Below are positions 1 through 6,209 of a stretch of DNA of 14,166 nucleotides, in pieces. Below the pieces are notes generated by a model. The model had not been told where the DNA came from and made no database searches. It saw only the letters and a list, made by a program, of their open reading frames with translations. Location: contig CAZGKE010000090.1 in assembly GCA_964526035.1 (NCBI GenBank), forward strand, positions 1-14,166, written 5' to 3'. The position numbers and the translations under genes were made by a program. The DNA comes from DAOMOD01 sp964526035. Lineage in GTDB: Bacteria; Pseudomonadota; Gammaproteobacteria; Xanthomonadales; BPKI01. Within the stretch, counting starts at the first letter, position 1. Each line of letters starts with the position of its first letter.

Positions 1-455
1 CGCAGGTGGGTGGTGACCGTATCCATCACCGTGTTCAACGAATGGCTGCTGCCGCGCGCGTGGTAGATGGTGCCGGCGCGGCTGGCCAGCCAGCCGGCCA
101 GCGGCCAGCGCGCGATCTCCGCCTTGGCCACGAAGTGCATCATGCGGCTGGCGTGCAGCACGCCGATATCCAGCCAGGAATGATGGTTGGCGACGAACAG
201 GACGGCACCGGGCAGCGGCGTGCCGTAGCAGCGCACGCGCAGCCCGAACAGCCGCACCAGTCCCCTCGACCAGACGCGCACCATCAGGTGATCGAGACGC
301 TCGCCGCGAATGCTCAGTCGCGCACCGAGCGGGTTCAGCACCAGCAGCGCCAGCGGCAGCGCGCCCAGCAGGTACACCGCCAGCGGCGGCGTGCGCAGCA
401 GGTAGCGCAGAGGGCGCATCCAGTCGCGGGCGGACTTGTTCTCGGGCATCTCCAT
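1..455 (-). CDS. Lysophospholipid (1-acylglycerol-3-phosphate) acyltransferase family protein, C-terminus cut by window edge
   Basis: This is a PlsC-type acyltransferase, which moves an acyl chain onto a lysophospholipid or related acceptor at the inner membrane. Reading the minus strand from the ATG at 455-453 gives 151 codons to the window edge. An N-terminal hydrophobic stretch lies at about residues 24-43 (LAVYLLGALPLALLVL). It is followed by the family's catalytic HX4D motif as NHHSWLD (residues 90-96, H91 and D96) and the second conserved block GTIYHARG (128-135). The FPEGT substrate-binding motif would lie beyond the edge, so acceptor specificity cannot be judged. The gene is 87 bases downstream of srkA on the same strand and may be co-transcribed. 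The start is preceded by no clear Shine-Dalgarno; M3 or M13 are alternatives. The family assignment is firm; the exact substrate is not. Confidence 0.85.
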   Translation of the reverse strand, partial: MEMPENKSARDWMRPLRYLLRTPPLAVYLLGALPLALLVLNPLGARLSIRGERLDHLMVRVWSRGLVRLFGLRVRCYGTPLPGAVLFVANHHSWLDIGVLHASRMMHFVAKAEIARWPLAGWLASRAGTIYHARGSSHSLNTVMDTVTTHL

Positions 456-542
456 CGGCGCGACACTGTAATGCAGCGGGGGGGATAAATGTAGGCGCGA
501 CGGGTGACAGGAGCGTGGTTCAGCTGACCGCTGCGGCCACGC

Positions 543-1514
543 CTATTGTCCTTCGGCCAGATCGTCGGCGGCATTGAACAGGTCCTGTACGTGCTCCTCC
601 CACCAGCGCGCTTCGGCGGCGTAGGGGAAGGCCGCGGGAAAAGCGGGATCCTCCCAGCGCGCGGCAATCCAGCCGGCGAAATGGGCCAGTCGTGCTGCAC
701 GCAGCGCCGGCACCAGGATGAATTCGGAGGGGTCGATATCGCGAAACTGACCGTAGCCTTCGAGCAAGGCCTCACGCTCCGCACTGTGGACTGCCGCATC
801 GGTCGGCAAGAGCAGCCAAAGGTCCTGCACCGCGGGGCCGTTTACCGCATCATCCAGATCGACGAACTGCGGACCGGTCTCGTGCCACAGCAGATTGCCT
901 GGATGGCAGTCGCCGTGCAGGCGCAGGCGCCGGGTCGGCCCCACCAGTTCGATGCGCTGCGCGACCTGCACGGCCAGCGCTTCGGCTGCATCGCGATAGC
1001 GCGACTCGAACGACGCCGGCAGCAGTCCGGAGGCCAGCGCGTGCGCGGATGCCGTGCGCACCATCGCTTCGGGATCGAGCCGGGCGCGATGCGTGAACGG
1101 ACGCAGCGCGCCGATGGCGTGCACCCGCGCCAGCAGACGGCCCAGCCGCTCGAGATGCTCGCTGCCGTCGAGTTCGGGTGCGCGGCCGCTCAGACGCGGA
1201 TACACCGCAAAGCGGAATCCCGCGTGTTTCAGCAGCGTGCGTCCCTGGGCGGCGATGGGTGCGGCCACCGGCAGCTCGGCCGCGACCAGCTCGGCGGCGA
1301 AGGCGTGCTCCTCGAGTATGGCCGCGTCGTCCAGTCGCCCGGGGCGGTAGAACTTGCTGACGCAGGCGCCACCATCGTGGAGCCCCAGCAGATAGACGCG
1401 ATTCTCGAAGCTGTTCAGCGCCTGCAGGCGCCCGTCGACCTCGAAGCCTGAAGCCTCCAGCGCATCCAGCACGGTGTCGGGGTCGAGCCCGTCATAGGGG
1501 CGCGCGGCGGTCAT
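543..1514 (-). CDS. srkA: Stress response kinase A (SrkA/YihE/RdoA), Ser/Thr protein kinase
   Basis: This 323-residue protein has the length and motifs of SrkA (YihE, RdoA), a cytoplasmic aminoglycoside-phosphotransferase-fold protein kinase. In E. coli it counters stress-induced cell death and responds to envelope stress. Visible motifs are SFENRVY (35-41), SKFYRPGR (53-60, containing the ATP-binding Lys), the catalytic loop LHGDCHPGN (199-207) with its Asp at 202, and the metal-binding FVDLDD (217-222) followed by the family-typical NGPAVQDLWLLL. The ATG overlaps the TGA of the upstream thioesterase gene as ATGA at 1514-1511, which indicates translational coupling. In E. coli the homologue is next to dsbA; here its neighbours are a thioesterase and an acyltransferase instead. 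No truncation or missing key residue is seen. Confidence 0.93.
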   Translation of the reverse strand: MTAARPYDGLDPDTVLDALEASGFEVDGRLQALNSFENRVYLLGLHDGGACVSKFYRPGRLDDAAILEEHAFAAELVAAELPVAAPIAAQGRTLLKHAGFRFAVYPRLSGRAPELDGSEHLERLGRLLARVHAIGALRPFTHRARLDPEAMVRTASAHALASGLLPASFESRYRDAAEALAVQVAQRIELVGPTRRLRLHGDCHPGNLLWHETGPQFVDLDDAVNGPAVQDLWLLLPTDAAVHSAEREALLEGYGQFRDIDPSEFILVPALRAARLAHFAGWIAARWEDPAFPAAFPYAAEARWWEEHVQDLFNAADDLAEGQ

Positions 1515-1936
1515 TTCCTGGGTGTCACCGCCATGGTCAGCCGCGCGATGCAGGTCAGGCGATGGGCTTCGTCTTCAATGCGTATCTCCCACACCTGGGT
1601 GGTGCGGCCGACATGCAAAGGCCGCGCGGTACCGGTGACGTGGCCACTGGTCACCGCGCGAATGTGATTGGCGTTGATGTCGAGACCCACGGCCACCGCG
1701 GTCCCCGGTTCAAGGCACAGGTTGGCCGCGGTCGAACCCAGCGTTTCCGCCAGCGCCACCGAGGCGCCGCCGTGCAGCAGGCCGAACGGTTGGCGGGTGC
1801 GCGCGTCGACCGGCATGGTGCCGCGCACGAAGTCGTCGCCGATCTCGGTGATCTCGATGCCAAGCGTCTGGTCCAGCGTGTCCTTCTGCCAGCGGCGGAT
1901 CAGGTTGAGGTCGGTAGGGGCATTCCAGAGGCTCAT
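1511..1936 (-). CDS. Hotdog-fold acyl-CoA thioesterase, YdiI/MenI type
   Basis: This 141-residue single-domain hotdog thioesterase resembles E. coli YdiI (MenI) and the PaaI family. Such enzymes hydrolyse acyl-CoA or aryl-CoA thioesters in the cytoplasm. The signature is QPFGLLHGGASVALAETLGS (residues 49-68). It contains the HGG loop and the Glu (E64) that serves as general base in this subgroup. It is followed by the substrate-pocket segment GLDINANHIR. The C-terminal part (PLHVGRTTQVWEIRI) is also YdiI-like. YdiI acts on 1,4-dihydroxy-2-naphthoyl-CoA in menaquinone synthesis, but no other men gene is visible, so a broad-range housekeeping thioesterase is equally possible. It is the first gene of a run with srkA, overlapping it by four bases. 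I see no strong ribosome binding site before the ATG. Confidence 0.85.
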   Translation of the reverse strand: MSLWNAPTDLNLIRRWQKDTLDQTLGIEITEIGDDFVRGTMPVDARTRQPFGLLHGGASVALAETLGSTAANLCLEPGTAVAVGLDINANHIRAVTSGHVTGTARPLHVGRTTQVWEIRIEDEAHRLTCIARLTMAVTPRK

Positions 1937-2050
1937 GGGCGGGCTCGCGCGGGCGGACCCCCACCATTGCCCAGCTGACGGGGAAACTCAAGACGTCATC
2001 GCGCGCGCCGGCTTCGACGTCGACGCCGCCTTGCCGACTCGGCACAGGAA

Positions 2051-2123
2051 GCAGGGCGGCGGGCGCCTCGCACCGCCCTGCCAGTCCCGCCGGTTCGCCG
2101 GGCAGGCGAATCCCCCGCCCGGC
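2051..2123 (-). terminator. Two GC-rich hairpins downstream of the secreted-protein gene, possible terminator
   Basis: Ten bases past the stop codon at 2133 is an inverted repeat gccgggc/gcccggc (2097-2103 with 2117-2123, 13-base loop). A second, perfect 9-bp stem gcagggcgg/ccgccctgc (2051-2059 with 2073-2081, 13-base loop) follows. Neither has a U-run on the minus strand, so this is at best a Rho-assisted or attenuating 3' structure. The rest of the 1937-2132 gap holds nothing I can name. Confidence 0.3.
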
Positions 2124-2132
2124 CACCGAATA

Positions 2133-2720
2133 TCAGTCCGGGCAATCGACATAGAAAGTATGGGATGCGCGAAGACCCACCGGCGAGGTCAGGACGACTT
2201 CGAGTACACCGCCACTGACTCCGTGATTGGGGCAGCTGATGAGGACAGACGCGCCGAGAGGTTGAAGCGGCTCGCCGGTCAAGCCGGAGAGAAAGTTCCA
2301 CCCGTAGCCAACCCCCAACGTCGTGGAAGGCCCAAGGCTCTCGGGAGGCGTGCCGGCGAGAAGTTCGCGACCGACCGGCCAGACCCAGCAATGCACTTGC
2401 TCGCTCCCAAAGGGTACACACTCGACATTGAGCCTGGTCGGCGCCTGGGTAATGTGCTGACAGGTGACCTCTGCCGGAACGAAGGGTGCGCCTTCAATGC
2501 CGTTTAGCGGACACTCGCCACCTTGAATCGCCGAGGGAAACCAGAGCTCATACTCGTCTGCTTCACAGGAAGGCGAATGCGGCCCGGCGGGCTCACACGG
2601 CCGGGGCCGCTCAGGCAGGGGCGGCTGGGGGTCGTTCAGCAGTCCATTGGCGTGCACGGTCTGCGCAACGGCGGCCAGCAGCAGGCAGAGCAAGACAGGG
2701 AAAGGTCGAGGAAGGTACAT
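2133..2720 (-). CDS. Secreted cysteine-rich protein of unknown function (eight cysteines in the mature part)
   Basis: I do not recognise the family. The 195-residue product begins with a clear Sec signal peptide: basic R5, hydrophobic core PVLLCLLLAAVA (8-19) and a likely cleavage site after TVHA (residue 24). The mature chain is about 171 residues. It starts with a proline-rich segment (PQPPLPERPRPCEP) and has exactly eight cysteines at 42, 52, 70, 87, 101, 111, 163 and 193, an even number suggesting four disulfides in an oxidising compartment. No catalytic motif, lipobox, LPxTG or transmembrane anchor is visible. The C-terminal half is Gly/Ser/Leu-rich and probably beta-structured. The gene is 132 bases downstream of the Ser/Thr kinase gene on the same strand, so it may be the last gene of the sigma/kinase operon or have its own promoter in the gap. 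An envelope or extracellular role is inference only. Confidence 0.7.
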   Translation of the reverse strand: MYLPRPFPVLLCLLLAAVAQTVHANGLLNDPQPPLPERPRPCEPAGPHSPSCEADEYELWFPSAIQGGECPLNGIEGAPFVPAEVTCQHITQAPTRLNVECVPFGSEQVHCWVWPVGRELLAGTPPESLGPSTTLGVGYGWNFLSGLTGEPLQPLGASVLISCPNHGVSGGVLEVVLTSPVGLRASHTFYVDCPD

Positions 2721-2793
2721 GGCTCAGTTCTCTCGCATGGTTGAGGGTAGGGTCGCTTCGATTCTTGGCGCAAACCCTTGACATTGGAACGCA

Positions 2794-2821
2794 TTCGGAT
2801 GTCCGCAGGCGGTCGTCCGAA
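2794..2821 (-). other. Inverted repeat between kinase and secreted-protein genes
   Basis: The arms ttcgga (2794-2799) and tccgaa (2816-2821) flank an inner ccg/cgg pair (2803-2805 with 2810-2812). The structure begins 31 bases after the kinase stop codon. There is no U-run, so it could be an attenuator, an RNA-processing hairpin or chance. No convincing -35/-10 pair is visible on the minus strand of this 132-base gap. Confidence 0.25.
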
Positions 2822-2852
2822 GGTTTTACTCGCAGGATCGGGGCGCACTTGA

Positions 2853-5420
2853 TCACGGATCGGCATGCCGCGCCATCCAGGACTGGATTCGGTCGCAGGC
2901 AGGCGCAGGTTTGACGACGACTGCGACCGCATTCGGGCAGTCAAGACCCCAACGCGCTCCGGCCAGCGTCATCCGGTACGTCGTGCGGACACCATCGGGC
3001 CAGTCATCCGCGTCCATCGCAACACCGTCGGGTAGCAACACCTGGACGGCTTCCTCCCACGCCCGGCGTTGTGCGAGCAGTCGCGCCAGCTGGGCGCGGT
3101 AAAAGGCAGCCGCGGCGCTGCTCTCGCCGCGCCGCGAAGCGCTGGCCCGCAGTGCCTCTGCGAGCGCCAGTTCGGCTTCCGCCTGTCCACCCTCAATATC
3201 CTCCAGCGCCAGGGCAAGGTTGTGCAGCGCGATTCCCGTCTGCGGATGCTCCACACCCAGGCTCGTGCGGTAGCCGCTGACCACTTCGCGATAGACCTGC
3301 ACCGCTTCTTCATGCTGTCCCGCCGCCTGCAGGGTCAGCGCGTACGAAAGCCGTGCGCGCGCTGCCATCGCGCTGGGGCGCCCGTAATCGATATCGACCA
3401 GCTCGACCACCTCGGCCGCCTCCGCCATGGCCGCCTCAAGGGCCCCGGACTGGCGCAGCAGGTCGCTACGCCACAGGCGCGTCAGGACCACGCGTGGATG
3501 GCTCCCCTGAAGCCCCGAAGCCAGCCACTGCAGGGTCTCGTCCAGCACCGCCACGCCTTCCTTGAATCGACGCGCCGAGCGATGCGCCTGCGCCAGCTGC
3601 CAGCGCGCCGCCGTCGCAAGTTCATCGCCTGGCGGGCGATCGGCGAGGCGCCTCAGCGCTTCGGTCAGGGCCTCGACCGCGGCTTCGGGCGCACGCGACA
3701 GCCCGTTGCGTGCCGACGCCACGAGCCAATCGGGTCGCACTTCGCCATCCATGGCATGCAGGCGGGCGAGTACCTGCTCGGCCTGCTCGACGGCGCCCGC
3801 GGCGGTGAGGGCTCGCGCCTTCAGCATCAGCAGCTGGCGCAGCAATGCGGGATCCAGCATCGCCTCCGGCGCCGCGACCAGCGCGGCGTCCACCAGCGTT
3901 GCAGCGTCGCGCGTCCTGCCAAGATCGAACTCGACTTCGGCGATCATCGCTGCCAGCTCGGCAAACAGCAGCGGCTGAACAGCGGCCAGCGGCTCGATCC
4001 GCTCCCGTGCGCTCTGCAGCACATGGCCTGCACTCACCTCGGCGCCTGCAACACGCGCCGGGTCCGCGGCAGCAAATGCATCCCTCAGCACTTCCACAGC
4101 ATGTCGCGCGCGGTCGCGCTCCGCCAGCGCGCGATTGCGCTCGTCGGCCAGCGCTAAAGCCTGCACGGCTATCGCAACAAGTGCCATCACCACGGTCAGT
4201 ACCAGCGCCGATGTCAGGGTCACCGCGGTACGATGTCGACCGATGAAACGACGCAGGCGATACCAGCGCTCAGCGCTTCTGGCCTGGATCGGGCGACCAT
4301 CCAGCACGCGCGCAATCTCTGAATCCACCTGCTCGACGCTGGCATAGCGTTCCTGCGGCCGCTTGCGCAGACACTTCTGGACTATGGTGTCGAGATCGCC
4401 CTCCAGGAGTCGCCGCAGCGCTGCGCGCGATGACAGTGTGCGCGCCCTCAAGATGTCGATGCCGACGCGATCGGCGCGACGAGCCATGGCCAGCGGCGGC
4501 ATGTTCAGCACACGTCGCTCGATCTCGCCGATACCGAGACCTTCGAAGTCGAATGCCGGCTCGCCCAGCAGCAGCTCGTAGAGCAGGAGCCCCAGGGCAT
4601 AGATGTCGCAGGCAGTCCCCGTCGGCGCCCCGCTCAACTGCTCCGGCGCAGCATTGAGCGGCGTGAGGAAGCGTTCCACGGTGGCGGTGTGATCGAGCGG
4701 GCCGCCCCCGAGCGCCTTGGCAATGCCGAAGTCGAGCAGCTTGGGCTCGCCATCGTCACCCACCAGCACGTTGCCCGACTTGATGTCGCGGTGTACCACC
4801 AGATGACGGTGCGCATGATTGACGGCTGCCAGCACCTTGCGAAACAGGTGCAGCCGCGCGCTGATCCCGAGCCGCGCGGCATCGCAATATTCGATCAGGG
4901 GCTTGCCCTCGACCAGCTCCATCATCACGTAGGGAGCACCCTCAGGCAGCAGACCGGCATCGATGAAACGGCAGATGCCCGGATGATCCAGAGATGCCAG
5001 CACCTGGCGCTCGGATGAGAAGCGCCTGAGCAACGCCGGGTTGACCGACTCCTGGCGGATCAGCTTGAGCGCGACCACCTGTTCCACCTGGCCGTCGGTT
5101 CGACGCGCGCGGTAGACGCGCCCCATGCCACCGGCGCCAATCTCTGCCTCGACCTGAAAGGCGCCCACCTGACGTCCTTCGGCGACGGCATCGGGAAGAG
5201 CGCGCGCTACCAGATCGTGCACGACATCGGAAGTCAGCACCTGTTCCAGGGCGGTTGCGCTGCGGTCGCGAAGCAGCAGACGAAGGACCCGGTCGGCCAG
5301 ATCCGGGTCGTCTGCGCAGCGCGACGCAACCCAGGCCGCCTGGGCGTCTGGCGGAAGGTCGGCAGCCTCGTCAAAGAGTGCCCGAACCCGCCCCTCGTGC
5401 AGCTCCGGAGACGAGCCCAT
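2853..5420 (-). CDS. Membrane-anchored Hanks-type Ser/Thr protein kinase with C-terminal TPR-like sensor region
   Basis: This is an 855-residue eukaryotic-type protein kinase. An N-terminal helical segment (1-90) precedes the kinase domain (about 90-380). The domain has the glycine loop GAGGMGRVY (95-103), VALK lysine (K119), SSERQVL alpha-C Glu (E137), catalytic HRDIKSGN (210-217), DFG (230-232), APEQ (258-261) and DIYALGLLLYELL (272-284). All key residues are present, so it should be active. A basic stretch (RLRRFIGRHR) leads into one transmembrane helix (about 398-424). The remaining roughly 430 residues are Ala/Leu-rich helical hairpins of TPR type, predicted extracytoplasmic by the positive-inside rule. 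That region has only two cysteines, C828 and C842, near the C-terminus. I chose the ATG at 5418-5420, one base after the sigma-factor TGA. The open frame continues upstream inside the sigma gene, which a separate start there would make redundant. The pairing suggests that it phosphorylates the neighbouring sigma factor in response to an envelope signal. Confidence 0.92.
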   Translation of the reverse strand: MGSSPELHEGRVRALFDEAADLPPDAQAAWVASRCADDPDLADRVLRLLLRDRSATALEQVLTSDVVHDLVARALPDAVAEGRQVGAFQVEAEIGAGGMGRVYRARRTDGQVEQVVALKLIRQESVNPALLRRFSSERQVLASLDHPGICRFIDAGLLPEGAPYVMMELVEGKPLIEYCDAARLGISARLHLFRKVLAAVNHAHRHLVVHRDIKSGNVLVGDDGEPKLLDFGIAKALGGGPLDHTATVERFLTPLNAAPEQLSGAPTGTACDIYALGLLLYELLLGEPAFDFEGLGIGEIERRVLNMPPLAMARRADRVGIDILRARTLSSRAALRRLLEGDLDTIVQKCLRKRPQERYASVEQVDSEIARVLDGRPIQARSAERWYRLRRFIGRHRTAVTLTSALVLTVVMALVAIAVQALALADERNRALAERDRARHAVEVLRDAFAAADPARVAGAEVSAGHVLQSARERIEPLAAVQPLLFAELAAMIAEVEFDLGRTRDAATLVDAALVAAPEAMLDPALLRQLLMLKARALTAAGAVEQAEQVLARLHAMDGEVRPDWLVASARNGLSRAPEAAVEALTEALRRLADRPPGDELATAARWQLAQAHRSARRFKEGVAVLDETLQWLASGLQGSHPRVVLTRLWRSDLLRQSGALEAAMAEAAEVVELVDIDYGRPSAMAARARLSYALTLQAAGQHEEAVQVYREVVSGYRTSLGVEHPQTGIALHNLALALEDIEGGQAEAELALAEALRASASRRGESSAAAAFYRAQLARLLAQRRAWEEAVQVLLPDGVAMDADDWPDGVRTTYRMTLAGARWGLDCPNAVAVVVKPAPACDRIQSWMARHADP

Positions 5421-5421
5421 G

Positions 5422-5994
5422 TCAGCCAGCGGGTTCCAGCCGTTCGGCAAGCCACGCGCGCGCGTATCGCCAGCGGCGACCGACGGTTGCGGTGGAAGCG
5501 CCGCACGCAGCCGCGACCTGCTCGTTGCTGAAGCCACCGAAGACACGCAGCTCAACGACTCGGGCGCAGTCGGGATCGACTTCCGTCAGCGCGCTGAGCG
5601 CCAGATCCACGGCAAGCCAATCGAGGCTGCCGCCTACGCCCGGGAGGCGATCAGTGTCGACCTCATCGAGCGACACCACGTCCACATCGCCTCCGCGCTT
5701 CTCGGCGTTGCGCTGACGCAGGTAGTCGACGACCACGCGGCGCACTACGGTCGCTGCAATGGCCAGGAAGTGCTCGCGATTCTGCCAGTCCACGCCCTGC
5801 TGGCGCAGCAGGCGTTCGTAGGCTTCACTGACCAGTTCGGTGGCACTCAAGGTGAGGACGCCACGGTGACGGCGCACCTGCCCCCCAGCAAGCTCGCGGA
5901 GCAACGGATAGACGCGTTTCACAAGCTCGTTCTCGATCGAACGGTCACCCTGCTTCCAGCGATCGAGAAGGCCGGTGATGTCGTTTGGACCCAT
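5422..5994 (-). CDS. ECF sigma factor, kinase-linked type (ECF43/TIGR02999-like)
   Basis: From the ATG at 5994-5992 this is a 190-residue two-domain ECF sigma factor. Region 2 spans about residues 15-100 and region 4 about 133-187. Region 4 includes the helix-turn-helix FSNEQVAAACGASTATVGRRWRYAR. The start is set at this methionine because family members begin just before the helix ITGLLDRWKQGD. The frame extends to an ATG at 6051, but those 19 residues look non-conserved. In region 2.2 the usual acidic DAEDLVQE is replaced by SATELVSE (S50, T52), leaving a threonine where typical ECFs have Glu. In the ECF43 group (EcfP of V. parahaemolyticus, EcfK of X. citri), phosphorylation of a threonine here by a neighbouring kinase allows binding to core polymerase. 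No anti-sigma factor gene is adjacent; the kinase gene is. Its target promoters cannot be read from this window. Confidence 0.9.
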   Translation of the reverse strand: MGPNDITGLLDRWKQGDRSIENELVKRVYPLLRELAGGQVRRHRGVLTLSATELVSEAYERLLRQQGVDWQNREHFLAIAATVVRRVVVDYLRQRNAEKRGGDVDVVSLDEVDTDRLPGVGGSLDWLAVDLALSALTEVDPDCARVVELRVFGGFSNEQVAAACGASTATVGRRWRYARAWLAERLEPAG

Positions 5995-6209
5995 ATGCTT
6001 GCACTTCAGCGGCTGGCGGGAAGTAGACCGCCCCAAACAGGCCATCGCCATCTAACACGTCCATCGACGGAGTTGGGCGCAACTACTTGCGGCAGGCAGT
6101 TTATCCCAAACGGTTCGCGTCTCTGCAGCGTCACGACACTGCTTCGTCCCGGTGCGCAGTGGTTGGCTCGGACCCCTGAAGCGACGGCTGCAGCAGGAGG
6201 CGATTGCAG
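5995..6209. promoter_or_regulatory. Divergent intergenic region between sigma-factor and reductase genes
   Basis: This 215-base gap separates divergent genes and should hold promoters for both operons. I see a short inverted repeat agttg/caact (6071-6075 with 6080-6084). I also see a weak -10-like GATAAA on the minus strand inside the ATAAACTGCC region near 6110-6115, with no good -35 partner. No gene and no confident promoter can be called. Confidence 0.35.
6195..6200 (+). promoter_or_regulatory. Ribosome binding site AGGAGG deciding the reductase start
   Basis: A perfect AGGAGG lies nine bases before the ATG at 6210. It supports that start over the in-frame TTG at 6204 (too close) and the GTG at 6276. 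The GTG has only a weak GGA upstream but lies nearer to where the ferredoxin domain begins. Confidence 0.55.

Noticed and set aside
1668..2507. 279-codon plus-strand open frame across the thioesterase, a gap and the secreted-protein gene
   Set aside because: It crosses two minus-strand genes and an intergenic gap, has no ribosome site and shows no motif.
2739..2749. 11-base match ggttgagggta also at 11798-11808
   Set aside because: Matches of this length are expected by chance in a window of this size, and the flanks differ.
2779..2784. TTGACA on the plus strand, a perfect -35 hexamer
   Set aside because: No -10-like hexamer lies 16-18 bases downstream and no plus-strand gene follows.
3069..4157. 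362-codon plus-strand open frame opposite the kinase TPR region
   Set aside because: Antisense shadow with no domain or start signal.
5421..5555. N-terminal extension of the kinase by 45 residues inside the sigma gene
   Set aside because: It would overlap the sigma coding region by 134 bases, and the extra residues are Arg/Ser/Ala-rich without similarity to kinase N-termini. The ATG next to the sigma stop fits better.
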